Shown here piece by piece: positions 34,946 through 43,957 of a stretch of DNA of 64,000 bases. Under the pieces are notes generated by a model, which was given only the letters and a program-made list of their open reading frames with translations, did not search any database and had not been told where the DNA came from. The first letter of the stretch is position 1. The number at the start of each line of letters is the position of its first letter. The position numbers were made by a program, and so were the translations under genes. Source of the stretch: Gemmatimonadaceae bacterium (GTDB lineage: Bacteria > Gemmatimonadota > Gemmatimonadetes > Gemmatimonadales > Gemmatimonadaceae); the NCBI GenBank assembly GCA_025934775.1, contig JAICWO010000010.1, positions 62,001-126,000 on the forward strand, written 5' to 3'.

Positions 34946-36238
34946 ATGAGCGATCTGCTCGCGGCTCGTACGCAGATGGCGCTGTCGCTCGGCTTTCACA
35001 TCGTGTTCGCCGAGATCGGCATCGCAATGCCGCTGCTGATGGTGCTCGCCGAACGACGCTGGCGACGCACCGGCGACGAGCTGTATCTCCAGCTCGCACG
35101 GCGATGGGCGAAAGGCACGGCGATCCTCTTTGCCGTCGGCGCGGTCTCGGGCACCGTGCTCTCGTTCGAGCTCGGACTGCTCTGGCCGCGGTTCATGCAA
35201 TTCGCCGGTCCGATCATCGGCATGCCGTTCTCGCTCGAGGGCTTCGCGTTCTTCACCGAAGCGATCTTCCTCGGTGTGTATCTCTACGGCTGGGATCGCA
35301 TCTCGCCGCGTGCGCACATGATCGCCGGCGTCATCGTCGCGGTGAGCGGCGCCGCATCGGCGGTGTTCGTGGTGACGGTGAACGCGTGGATGAACTCGCC
35401 CACGGGGCTGTTCCTGGCCGGCACCCAGATCGTGCACATCGATCCGATCGCCGGCATGCTGAATCCGTCGACGTTCCAGCAAGTGCTGCACATGCTGCTC
35501 GCGTCGTACGCGGCGACCGGGATGGCGGTGGCGGGGATTCACGCACTCCTGCTGCGGCGCCGGCCCGACGCGAGATTCCACCGTGCCGCGCTCGGCATCG
35601 CGCTCGTGGTCGGCGCGCCCGCGGCGATCCTGCAGCCGATCTCCGGCGACATCAGCGCGCGCAGCGTCGCGGTCGTTCAGCCGACGAAGCTCGCGGCGCT
35701 CGAAGGACAGTTCGACACCGAGCGCGGCGCGCCGCTGCGCATCGGCGGCTGGCCCGACGAGGGCGCCGCGCGAACGCGCTACGCGATCGAGATCCCGCAC
35801 GGGCTGTCGCTCCTCGCGTTCCACGATCCCAACGCCGAAGTGCGCGGGCTGACTGCGTTCCCGCGGGACACCTGGCCGCCGGTTGCGCCGGTGCATGTGA
35901 GTTTTCAGATCATGGTCGGCCTCGGCACGCTGATGGCGCTCGTCGCGGTGTGGGCGGCGTTCGTCGCGTGGCGGAAGCGCGACCTCGCGTCGCATCGCGC
36001 GCTGCTGCGCGCGCTCACCGTCGTCGCGCCGTTCGGGTTCATCGCCACCGAGGCCGGATGGACCGTGACCGAGGTGGGCCGGCAGCCGTGGGTGGTGCAG
36101 GGCGTGCTGCGCACGTCGGACGCGGTGACGCCGATGCCGGGTTTGATCGTGCCAATGTTGATATTCGCGATCGTGTATCTCTGTCTCGCCGCGATCGTGA
36201 TCGCGCTCGTGTCGAGCATGGTGCGGGAGACGGCGTGA
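34946..36238 (+). CDS. cydA: Cytochrome bd-type ubiquinol oxidase subunit I
   Basis: A 430-residue membrane subunit that binds haems b558, b595 and d and reduces oxygen to water. H18 in LGFHIVFAE, the glutamates in SFELG and FSLEGFAFFTEAIFLG, H182 in VLHMLLASYAATG and the GRQPWVVQGVLRT block (about 370-382) are visible. The Q-loop is short, as in cyanide-insensitive oxidase-type bd enzymes. The ATG at 34946 was preferred over an upstream in-frame start because it begins MSDLLAARTQMA, the usual N-terminus. cydB overlaps by 4 bp. Confidence 0.95.
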   Translation: MSDLLAARTQMALSLGFHIVFAEIGIAMPLLMVLAERRWRRTGDELYLQLARRWAKGTAILFAVGAVSGTVLSFELGLLWPRFMQFAGPIIGMPFSLEGFAFFTEAIFLGVYLYGWDRISPRAHMIAGVIVAVSGAASAVFVVTVNAWMNSPTGLFLAGTQIVHIDPIAGMLNPSTFQQVLHMLLASYAATGMAVAGIHALLLRRRPDARFHRAALGIALVVGAPAAILQPISGDISARSVAVVQPTKLAALEGQFDTERGAPLRIGGWPDEGAARTRYAIEIPHGLSLLAFHDPNAEVRGLTAFPRDTWPPVAPVHVSFQIMVGLGTLMALVAVWAAFVAWRKRDLASHRALLRALTVVAPFGFIATEAGWTVTEVGRQPWVVQGVLRTSDAVTPMPGLIVPMLIFAIVYLCLAAIVIALVSSMVRETA

Positions 36239-37260
36239 CCCAGCTCGCGCGCTTCGGGCTGCCGGAGGTGATCGCCGGCATCATGGTGCTCGCGCTCAAC
36301 GCGTACGTCCTCATGGGCGGCGCCGACTACGGCGGCGGCCTGTGGGATCTGCTCGCGCGCGGGCCGCGCCGCGAGGCGCAACGCGCGCTGATCGCGGACT
36401 CGATCGCGCCGATCTGGGAGGCCAACCACGTCTGGCTGATCGTCGTCGTCGTGCTGCTCTTCACCGCGTTCCCGCCGGCGTTCGGCCTGCTCGGCACGAT
36501 CCTCCACATTCCGCTCACGCTCATGCTGCTCGGCATCGTGCTGCGCGGCTCGGCGTTCGTGTTCCGCAGCTACGGCAACCCGAGCGCGGTCCATCGCGCG
36601 CGATGGGGACGGGCGTTCGCGATTGCGAGCACGATCACGCCGGTGGTGCTCGGTATCGTGATCGGCGCGGTGGCGAGCGGCAACGTCGCGAACGCCGCCG
36701 GTCACATCGGCGCCGCGTCGTTCGCGACGGTCTACGTGGCGCCCTGGCTCGCGCCGTTTCCGATCGCCGTCGGAATTTTCGCGCTCGCGCTGTTCGCATT
36801 TCTCGCCGCGGTGTACCTGGCGCTCGCCGCGACCGACGATACGCTCGCGGAGGACTTCCGGCGCCGCGCGCTCGTCATGGCGTTCGTCGTGCTGATCACC
36901 GCCGCGATCGCGCTGCTCCTCGCCTACCGCGAAGCGCCGCGCGTGGCGCACGGCGTCGCCGGCTCGGTGTGGGCGATCGTGCTGCACGCGTGTACGGCGA
37001 TCGCCGCGGTCACGGCGATCGTGGCGCTCTGGCGGCGCGAGTACCGGCTGGCTCGCAACGCGGCGGCGGCGCAGGTGAGCCTGATTCTCTGGGGCTGGGC
37101 ATTCGCCCAGTTCCCGTTTGTGCTGCCGGAGACGCTGAGCATCCGCGAGGCGGCGGCGCCGCCGATCACGCTCGAGCTCCTGCTCATCGGGCTGATCGCC
37201 GGCGGGGCCATTCTCATTCCATCGCTGCGGTATCTGTTCCGGACGTTTAGAACAGAGTAA
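36235..37260 (+). CDS. cydB: Cytochrome bd-type ubiquinol oxidase subunit II
   Basis: A 341-residue membrane subunit with about eight helices, starting at GTG in a GTGA overlap with cydA. Family marks are ALNAYVLMGGADYGGGLWDLLARG, IAPIWEANHVWLIVVVVLLFTAFP and FRSYG. It completes the oxidase with CydA. No cydX-like small frame or cydCD assembly transporter is visible nearby. It converges on norD with 3 bp between the stops. Confidence 0.95.
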   Translation: MTQLARFGLPEVIAGIMVLALNAYVLMGGADYGGGLWDLLARGPRREAQRALIADSIAPIWEANHVWLIVVVVLLFTAFPPAFGLLGTILHIPLTLMLLGIVLRGSAFVFRSYGNPSAVHRARWGRAFAIASTITPVVLGIVIGAVASGNVANAAGHIGAASFATVYVAPWLAPFPIAVGIFALALFAFLAAVYLALAATDDTLAEDFRRRALVMAFVVLITAAIALLLAYREAPRVAHGVAGSVWAIVLHACTAIAAVTAIVALWRREYRLARNAAAAQVSLILWGWAFAQFPFVLPETLSIREAAAPPITLELLLIGLIAGGAILIPSLRYLFRTFRTE

Positions 37261-37263
37261 TAC

Positions 37264-39240
37264 TCATTTGTGAATGAGCGCCCTGGTCGCCGCGAGCAGC
37301 GCCGCCGGGAGCTGCCGCGGGTGCCGCACAATCGTGTGGCCGGCCAGTCCGAAGATACGCGGCAGGTACTCCGATCCTTCGCGGTCGATCGTCACGCAGA
37401 ACGGATAGATCCCCGCGGCGCGCGCCTCGACGATCGCCTGGCGCGCGTCCTCCACGCCGTACGTGCTCTGGTAGCGGTCGATGTCGTTCGGGCGGCCGTC
37501 GGAGAGGATGAGCAGGAGCCGCCGCCCCGCCGATTGTCGTCCGAGTTGCTGCGTGGCGAACCGCACCGCGGCGCCGAGCCGCGTGAAGCCGCCCGGCTCG
37601 AGCGCGGCGATGCGCCGGCGAACGGCCGCGCCGTTTCGCTCGCCGAAGCTCTTGATCGGCGTGAGCTTCACGTTCTCCATGCTCCGGCCGGCGAAGGTGT
37701 GGATCGCGTAGCTGTCGCCGAGCGCGTCGAGCGCTTCGCTGGCAAGGAGCAGCGCGAGCTTCTCGAGGTCGACCACGCGCATCTCATTGCCGACGGGCGT
37801 CGCCGTCGAGCCGCTCACGTCGACGAGCAGCTCGATCGCGACGCCGCGGCGCGCCGGCCGCGCTTCAACATAGAGCCGGTCATCGGGCGAGCGGCCGGTC
37901 TTCCGATCGATCATCGCGTCGATGACCGCCTCGAGGTCGATGTCGTCGCCCGAGCGCTGCCGCGGAAGGAGCACGCGGCGGCCGCGCAGCCGCTCGAAGC
38001 GGTGTCGAATCTCGCGCACGAGCGCCGCGTGCTCGCGGAGCGCGCCGATCGCCCACCGGTCATCATCGCCCTGTAATTCATATTCGCGAACGATCGCGCC
38101 GCGTGGGATGTAGGCGCCGGCCTCCGCATCCCATTCGGGAAAAGGAACGCCGCGCGGCAGATCTCGCAGCTCCTCGCCCTCGAGAAAGCGCAGCGTCTCC
38201 GACGGCGGCGCCGCCCCTTCGCCCGATGAGCCCTTGGGGCCCGAGCGCTCGCCGCGTTCGCGCGATGCCACGCGCTCGTTCGGCCGCCCGCTCGGCGCCG
38301 CGCCGCCAGCGCCGGCGGTCGTGTCGTACGGATCGGCGCGTCCTTCCTCGCCGGAGTCCGCACCGCCGCCCGTCGGCGCGGCGCGCGATTCCAGGTCGCC
38401 CACGCCGGCACCTCCCATGGCCCACGCGGTCGGCGGCGGCAGTTGATCCTCGCGCGGCGGCGCGAACCGCTTCGCCGGATCGGTGAACAGCGGCGATGAA
38501 CGCACCGGGCCCCACACCTCCGCGTGCGGCAAGCCGCGATACGACGCGCCCGTGGCCCGCATCCGCTCCGCGGTGGCGCGCGCCCAAGCGAGCGACTCCC
38601 GCGGCTCGGCGGCGTTCATCGCGTCGCGCGTGGCGGGATCGTTCGACAGCGCGTCGCGCAGCAGGAGCTCGACCTCGCGTTCCGCGGCGTTCAACGACTC
38701 GAGCTTGGGGCGTTTCGCGAGCGCCATCGCGCGCTCCGCGGCGAGCACGGGCGCGAGACCGGGGTTCGCTTCCGCGATGCGCGCGTCGATCGCTCGGCCC
38801 TCGCGCAGCAGGAACAGGTCGCGCGCGAGCCGGTCCTCGTACGGCGCGAGATCGATGGTGCCGCGCACGATGCGCTCGGCCTGCTCGATCGCGAACAGAC
38901 GGAAGCGCGCGAGCGCGCGCTCGCTGCCCTCGGCCGCGCTCAGCGCGGATGGCAGCACGATGGCATCGCCGGGATCTCGCTTGGTGCGTCGCTTGCCGCG
39001 CTCGTTCATCGCGGCACGAACGCGTGCCGTCCACGGCTGCGCCGGCGCGTCGCCCGCGACGATGGACAACGGCCGATCATAGAGTGCCGTGATCAGCAGC
39101 TCGAGACGGCGCTGCACGCTCTCGAGTGTGACGGCCGGCCGCTCGCGGCGCATCGAGCGGCGGATGCGATCAGCCGCTCGCTCCCGTGCTCGCGTGGCCT
39201 TGAGCATCAGCCGCCGCGCGGCGGACGGCTTGGCGCGCAT
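37264..39240 (-). CDS. norD: NorD-like VWA protein
   Basis: A 658-residue cytoplasmic protein. The first 450 residues are helical with a low-complexity GGG/GER segment around 290-350. The last 190 residues are a von Willebrand A domain with the metal site DVSGST (about 473-478), a FTRLGAAVRFA threonine and LLLILSDGRPND. NorD works with the AAA+ protein NorQ to insert metal into, or activate, nitric oxide reductase; related CbbQO pairs activate Rubisco. The start overlaps the stop of norQ by one base. No norB or norC is in the window. Confidence 0.85.
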   Translation of the reverse strand: MRAKPSAARRLMLKATRARERAADRIRRSMRRERPAVTLESVQRRLELLITALYDRPLSIVAGDAPAQPWTARVRAAMNERGKRRTKRDPGDAIVLPSALSAAEGSERALARFRLFAIEQAERIVRGTIDLAPYEDRLARDLFLLREGRAIDARIAEANPGLAPVLAAERAMALAKRPKLESLNAAEREVELLLRDALSNDPATRDAMNAAEPRESLAWARATAERMRATGASYRGLPHAEVWGPVRSSPLFTDPAKRFAPPREDQLPPPTAWAMGGAGVGDLESRAAPTGGGADSGEEGRADPYDTTAGAGGAAPSGRPNERVASRERGERSGPKGSSGEGAAPPSETLRFLEGEELRDLPRGVPFPEWDAEAGAYIPRGAIVREYELQGDDDRWAIGALREHAALVREIRHRFERLRGRRVLLPRQRSGDDIDLEAVIDAMIDRKTGRSPDDRLYVEARPARRGVAIELLVDVSGSTATPVGNEMRVVDLEKLALLLASEALDALGDSYAIHTFAGRSMENVKLTPIKSFGERNGAAVRRRIAALEPGGFTRLGAAVRFATQQLGRQSAGRRLLLILSDGRPNDIDRYQSTYGVEDARQAIVEARAAGIYPFCVTIDREGSEYLPRIFGLAGHTIVRHPRQLPAALLAATRALIHK

Positions 39241-40088
39241 CAGAACAGCGCCGCGACGAGATCCGAGATTGCGGCGACGAGATCGGGATCATCGGTGAGC
39301 GGGCCGGTGAGGGCGACGCGGCACGCATCGGCCGGCGAAATGCCATCGGCGATCAGGCGGCCCGCCGAGACGAGCAGCCGTGTGCCGGGACCTTCGGCGA
39401 GCCCCTGCTCCTTGAGGCGGCGCACGCGGTCCGCGAGCTCGACGAGCCCGCGCGCAATCGCCGGCTTGACGCCCGCCTCGTGCACGACGATCTCCGCTTC
39501 CGAGCTCGCGGCGGGGTGGTCGAACTCGAGCGTGACGAAGCGCTGGCGCGTGCTGGGCTTGAGGTCCTTGATCGCGTGCTGGTAGCCCGGGTTGTATGAG
39601 ATCACTAATTGGAACCCTGGCGCGGCCTCGATCAGCTCTCCCGTCTTCTCGATCGGCAGGATGCGGCGGTCGTCGGTGAGCGGGTGGATGACGACGACCG
39701 TGTCCTGCCGCGCCTCGACGACTTCGTCGAGGTAGCAGATCGCGCCGTGCCGCGCCGCGGTGGTGAGCGGGCCGTCGACCCACACCGTCTCCTCGCCGAG
39801 GATCAGGTAGCGTCCGGTGAGATCGCTCGCCGAGAGATCATCATGACAGGCGATGGTGATCAGCGGCCGGCCGAGTCGCCACGCCATGTGCTCGACGAAC
39901 CGCGTCTTCCCGGAGCCGGTCGGCCCTTTGAGCATCACCCCGAGCCCGCGCGCGTGCGCGGTGCTGAAGACCTCGACCTCGTTGCCGGTCGGGAGATAGT
40001 AGGGCTGATGCTCGAAGCGGCGCAGCCCTTCGGCGAGTACGGAGGGGGAGGGTGGCGCGATCGGTTGGATCTTGGCGTTCGGCGTCAT
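39240..40088 (-). CDS. norQ: NorQ/CbbQ-type AAA+ ATPase
   Basis: A 282-residue MoxR-class ATPase. Walker A is GPTGSGKT (55-62), Walker [10 protein letters not shown] (115-123), sensor 1 VISYNPGYQ and the C-terminal CbbQ_C region follows. It acts as the motor for the VWA partner encoded directly downstream. Two adjacent genes in this order are the norQD/cbbQO arrangement. The client enzyme cannot be told from this window. Confidence 0.9.
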   Translation of the reverse strand: MTPNAKIQPIAPPSPSVLAEGLRRFEHQPYYLPTGNEVEVFSTAHARGLGVMLKGPTGSGKTRFVEHMAWRLGRPLITIACHDDLSASDLTGRYLILGEETVWVDGPLTTAARHGAICYLDEVVEARQDTVVVIHPLTDDRRILPIEKTGELIEAAPGFQLVISYNPGYQHAIKDLKPSTRQRFVTLEFDHPAASSEAEIVVHEAGVKPAIARGLVELADRVRRLKEQGLAEGPGTRLLVSAGRLIADGISPADACRVALTGPLTDDPDLVAAISDLVAALF

Positions 40089-40186
40089 CGGACCGGGACG
40101 TGGGGATCGTGGTCAGGCATGATGCGCTGCCCTTCACGAGTCGCGCCACCGCTCTGACGGGCTTCTGACATCTTTCATACCCGGCG

Positions 40187-41320
40187 TCAACGGGACGTGT
40201 TGAGCACGTCGGCGTAGGTGGTGATCTTGCCTCGAGTGAACGCCGCGAGCTGATCCTGCATCGAGGCGAGCAGTTGGCGCGCTCGCATGCCGCCGCGCCC
40301 GAACCCGCCGTAGTACCCGCCGCGGCCGAACTGCGAGCGAATGAACGTGCTCGCCGAGTCGAGCGGCAGCGTGCCGATGTTGTCGTAGAAATTCCGCCAG
40401 TTCTGCTCGTCCTGGAACAGATACTGTTCGACGTTCGAGAGGTAGAACGCCGTGACGGTGGCGTTGCGCTCCCTGAGCCACGCCCCGACGGCGCGAATCG
40501 CCTTCGGGCCGGCGAAATCGCCGACCAGCGGCACGATGAGGTTGTCCAGCTCCATGCGCCGCAGCGCGCGGTAGTTCGCCTCGGTCGCCGTGTAGCTCCG
40601 GTGGACGCCGGCGCTGTCCGCCGTCGCCTGCATGTCGGCGTAGGACGGCATGAAGCCGCCGTAGCCGCGCCCGCCCGAGCTGTAGGTAATGTCCGGCCCG
40701 AACTGGACGAACGCCGCGTAAATCCCGGCGATCGTGAGCGAATCATCATTCGAGATCGAGAAACCATGCGTCGTCCGCAGCCGCTCCATGATCGCGGCGA
40801 GGGTCTTCTTGAAGAGGGCGGTATCGGGCGCCACCGGCTCGTAGGCCGCGAGCAGCGCGGCGGGCGTCTGCGTCGTGTCCAGTCCCGCCGGCCGCGGCCT
40901 CGCGAAGAGCAGCGACAGGAAATCCGCGCGCGTCTCCGCCTGCTCGATCAGCGCCTTGTACATGAGGTGCTGCATCACGTTCTGCCGCCGGATGTCGAAG
41001 ATGAACGCGATCTTCGGCTGGAGCGCCACGATGTACGTGAAATTCTGGTCCGGACCGACGCCGAGGTAGACGCCGCCCGGCTTCGTCGTGCGCAGGAGCT
41101 CAGGGATCACCCACTGATACGACGTCTCGTTCGAGACGAAATTCTCCGAGCGGAAATAGCCGCCAGGCTCCGACATCTGCGTCACGAGCCGCCAGAACGT
41201 CGTGTCGGCCAGCCGGGACGGGATGGTCGACGACTGCGCGGCGGCGACGCGCGCGACGAGGAGGAGCGACGCGGCGAGGCGAATATGTGCGGCGAAGGAC
41301 CGGCGGGGCGTGATCCGCAT
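40187..41320 (-). CDS. Exported protein of unknown function
   Basis: A 377-residue protein with a signal peptide (cleavage near VAAAQS, residue 29). The mature part is well structured: TFWRLVTQMSEPGGYFRSENFVSNE, then GGVYLGVGPDQNFTYI and AFIFDIRRQN, which look like a Rossmann-type strand-loop with a distal Asp as in class I methyltransferases, then MYKALIEQAE and LLFARPRP. I recall similar uncharacterised proteins in other environmental phyla but cannot name a function. A Gly/Tyr-rich patch (GRGGYYGGFGRGG) lies near the C-terminus. Confidence 0.65.
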   Translation of the reverse strand: MRITPRRSFAAHIRLAASLLLVARVAAAQSSTIPSRLADTTFWRLVTQMSEPGGYFRSENFVSNETSYQWVIPELLRTTKPGGVYLGVGPDQNFTYIVALQPKIAFIFDIRRQNVMQHLMYKALIEQAETRADFLSLLFARPRPAGLDTTQTPAALLAAYEPVAPDTALFKKTLAAIMERLRTTHGFSISNDDSLTIAGIYAAFVQFGPDITYSSGGRGYGGFMPSYADMQATADSAGVHRSYTATEANYRALRRMELDNLIVPLVGDFAGPKAIRAVGAWLRERNATVTAFYLSNVEQYLFQDEQNWRNFYDNIGTLPLDSASTFIRSQFGRGGYYGGFGRGGMRARQLLASMQDQLAAFTRGKITTYADVLNTSR

Positions 41321-41455
41321 GAGAGCTCTCGAGCGAGGAGTCCTCTACAATGCAGCCGAGTCGCCGAGACGACAACGGCACACCGGACCAAGTCCCGTGT
41401 GCCGTCGCGTGTTCCCCCCCACCCCGCCGCCCGACCACCTACTGCTAATGCATGC

Positions 41456-42322
41456 TTACTGCCAGACCAGATTGAAATCGTAGTATCCGTAGCCGCCCTG
41501 CGGATCTCTGACGCGGATCACGGTCGTGTTTCCGTTCCACCGCGACGGCTGTTGCACCACGGTCACCGATCCGCGCCCCTGATTCTGCACGACGGCTACC
41601 GAGCCGCCATTCCCAGGCATCGCGAAGTTGCCCTGATCGGCGCGAATGTTCGTCGGCTGACGGCCGCTCAGAGTGCGATAGCTCACGCTTCCGTTCTGAA
41701 TACGGATCTCGAGATCGTCGTCGACGCTGCCGCTCCAGTGCAGCATCTGATTCCCATACTGCCCATACTGCCCGTTGCGGCCGTACTGCCCGTACTGGCC
41801 GTTCGCGCCGTACTGACCGTTGTTGTACTGACCGTTGGCGCAATCGCGGCTGTTGCGGTCGTCCCGGTCGCAATCACGATCGCGATCGCGGCCGCGATTC
41901 ACGCCGCGCCCGCGCCCGACCACGTCGCCGTTCGAGTAGTAGTTGGCGTAGGCGGCGATCCGATAGTTGCTCGCGCCAGCCGAGGGATCCTGAACGCGGA
42001 CCACCGTCGTGTATCCATTCGCCGCGCTCGGCTGCTGGATCACGTCGACGTAGCCGCGCCCTTCCATCACGCGCACCGTGACTTGGGCGTTGGTGTTGTA
42101 CGGCAGCGCGCTCATGAGCCGGACGCGTCCGCGCCCCGGTTCCGTGTTCCCGATCAGGTTCGTCGAGACCTGCCGACCACGCATGGTGAGTTGGATCTCG
42201 CGATCCACACGGCCATTCCACTCGAAGAGCTCCTGTCCTTGCGCGAAGGCCATCGGCGCGATGCCGGCGAGCGCGATCGCTGCCAGGGGAAGAGCACGAG
42301 AAACAAAACGTTGAACTTGCAT
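41456..42322 (-). CDS. Exported two-module protein with a GQYG-rich linker
   Basis: A 288-residue secreted protein starting at the ATG at 42322, which has a strong AAGGAGGA site; a longer frame upstream lacks one. The signal ends at MAFAQG (about 28). The mature part has two copies of one module: WNGRVDREIQLTMRGRQV... ending in DVIQQPSAANGYTTVVRVQDP, and WSGSVDDDLEIRIQNGSV... ending in TVVQQPSRWNGNTTVIRVRDP. Between them lies an Arg/Asp-rich stretch (RGRDRDRDCDRDDRNSRDC) and tandem NGQYG/GQYG repeats. No known domain recognised; likely beta-sandwich modules at the cell surface. Confidence 0.7.
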   Translation of the reverse strand: MQVQRFVSRALPLAAIALAGIAPMAFAQGQELFEWNGRVDREIQLTMRGRQVSTNLIGNTEPGRGRVRLMSALPYNTNAQVTVRVMEGRGYVDVIQQPSAANGYTTVVRVQDPSAGASNYRIAAYANYYSNGDVVGRGRGVNRGRDRDRDCDRDDRNSRDCANGQYNNGQYGANGQYGQYGRNGQYGQYGNQMLHWSGSVDDDLEIRIQNGSVSYRTLSGRQPTNIRADQGNFAMPGNGGSVAVVQNQGRGSVTVVQQPSRWNGNTTVIRVRDPQGGYGYYDFNLVWQ

Positions 42323-42628
42323 CGATTCCTCCTTCGTGTGGTCGAGCGGTCGCATCCATTGCGTTCGCTCCCACGCGCCAAGAGAAAGCAGCGGCCATGC
42401 CGTTCGCGGTGCCATCGCACGAATAGCCGCCGTGTGCCGATGCAAGTGCAGCGAGGTCATCGTGTTGCGCTCGCGAGAACCAACCGGTGGCGTCGCTTGA
42501 GTTGTGACTCGTCTCACGCGCGCGCTCGCCCGAACGTCCGAGAGACAGGACATTCGCGCGTCCGAGCGCTCGGACAGCCGCGTTCGCCTCTGGCCGCGTA
42601 GCGAAGCGCGCGGCAGCTTTGTCGCGCG
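42323..42628. other. Divergent spacer with a 16-bp palindrome
   Basis: The spacer between the two-module exported protein and the APC permease has no convincing gene. GTCCGAGCGCTCGGAC at 42560-42575 is a perfect palindrome 53 bp ahead of the permease start; a near copy of its half (GTCCGAGAGACAGGAC) lies at about 42536-42551. It could be an operator. Confidence 0.4.
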
Positions 42629-43957
42629 ATGCTTTCCCGCTCAATCAGCCTGCTCGGCGCGACGGCGCTCGTCGTCGGTATCATCATCGGCGCCTCGATC
42701 TTCGTGCAGCCATCGGTGATCACGGGCGGCGTGCCATCGGAATGGGCGGCGTACGCCGTCTGGATCGCGTCCGGGATTCTCACGTTGTTCGGCGCGCTGA
42801 TCGCGGCGGAGCTCGCGTCGGCATTTCCGCACGCGGGCGGCGTGTACGTCTTCCTGCGCGAGTCATTCGCGCCGGGCGTCGCGTTCCTCTGGGGTTGGGC
42901 GATGTTCTGGACGATGCACACGGGCATCATCGCCGTGATCGCGATGATTTTCGCGCGGTACGCGGCGTTCTTTCTCCCCGCCAGCGACTCGGGCCAGCGT
43001 GTGTACGCGGTCGTCGCGGTCGTCGCGCTCACCGCGATCAACTACGTGGGGGTGAAGCAGGGCAGCTTCGTGCAGACCGCTCTCACGATCGCGAAAGTCG
43101 GCGCGGTGGTAGCGATCATCGGCGTGCTGCTCGCGCTCGCGCCGCACGCGCCGGTCACGACCGCGGCGTCGCCGAGCGCGGGCCCGCTCACCATTCACAC
43201 GTTCGCGCTCGCCCTCGTCGCGGGACTCTTCGCATTCGGCGGCTGGCACATGGTGACGTACGCCGCCGAGGAAACTCGAAATCCGGAGCGCACCATTCCG
43301 CGCGCGCTCGTGATTGGCGTGACGCTCGTGACGCTCTGCTACGTCGCGCTCAATGCGGCCTATTTTCACGTGCTCTCACCGAACGCGATCGCGCACTCCG
43401 GCCGCGTGGCCGCCGACGCGGCCGACGTCGCGCTCGGGCGCGGGGGCGCCGCGATGATGTCCGCGATCGTCGTGGCGTCCACCCTCGGCGCGCTGAACGG
43501 TGTGATTCTCGCCGGGCCGCGTGCCTATCTCGCGATGGCGCGCGACGGACTGCTTGCGCGCTGGGTGGCGGCGATCCATCCGCGCTTTCACACGCCGCAC
43601 CGCGCCATTCTGCTCCAGGGAGTATGGGCGGTGCTGCTCGTCTCTACGGGGACGTACCGCGTGCTGTTCACGCGCGTGGTCTACACGGAGTGGATCTTCT
43701 TCGCGCTCATGGCCGCTGGACTCATGCGGCTGCGGCGCCGCGCGGACTACACACCGGCGTACCGCGTGTGGGGATATCCGCTCGTTCCGGCGATATTCAT
43801 CGTGTGCTCGGCGTACGTCGTATTGAATCAGATCGTGAGCGCGCCGGCCGAGAGTCTCACGGGCATTCTGCTCGTCGCGATCGGCTGGCCGGTGTATTGG
43901 TTCTGGCTTCGCAAGTCTCCTCCTTCTCCTCTCCCAACGACCGAACATGCTGATTGA
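42629..43957 (+). CDS. APC family amino acid permease
   Basis: A 442-residue transporter with about 12 membrane helices. The first helix carries ATALVVGIIIGASIFVQPS, the unwound substrate-binding segment of the APC fold, and helix 6 has FAFGGWHMVTYAAEETRNPERTIPRAL. It belongs to the amino-acid/polyamine antiporter branch (LAT/SteT-like). It overlaps the amidohydrolase gene by 11 bp, suggesting that it imports a substrate of, or a precursor for, that enzyme. Confidence 0.88.
   Translation: MLSRSISLLGATALVVGIIIGASIFVQPSVITGGVPSEWAAYAVWIASGILTLFGALIAAELASAFPHAGGVYVFLRESFAPGVAFLWGWAMFWTMHTGIIAVIAMIFARYAAFFLPASDSGQRVYAVVAVVALTAINYVGVKQGSFVQTALTIAKVGAVVAIIGVLLALAPHAPVTTAASPSAGPLTIHTFALALVAGLFAFGGWHMVTYAAEETRNPERTIPRALVIGVTLVTLCYVALNAAYFHVLSPNAIAHSGRVAADAADVALGRGGAAMMSAIVVASTLGALNGVILAGPRAYLAMARDGLLARWVAAIHPRFHTPHRAILLQGVWAVLLVSTGTYRVLFTRVVYTEWIFFALMAAGLMRLRRRADYTPAYRVWGYPLVPAIFIVCSAYVVLNQIVSAPAESLTGILLVAIGWPVYWFWLRKSPPSPLPTTEHAD

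Noticed and set aside
37264-40088. CbbQO (Rubisco activase) identity for the ATPase/VWA pair
   Set aside because: Cannot be excluded, but no Rubisco or other cbb gene is seen and the VWA protein has the NorD layout; kept as an alternative in the annotation.
40274-42601. 775-residue open frame on the plus strand
   Set aside because: Antisense to two exported proteins that have signal peptides and ribosome sites; no domain of its own.
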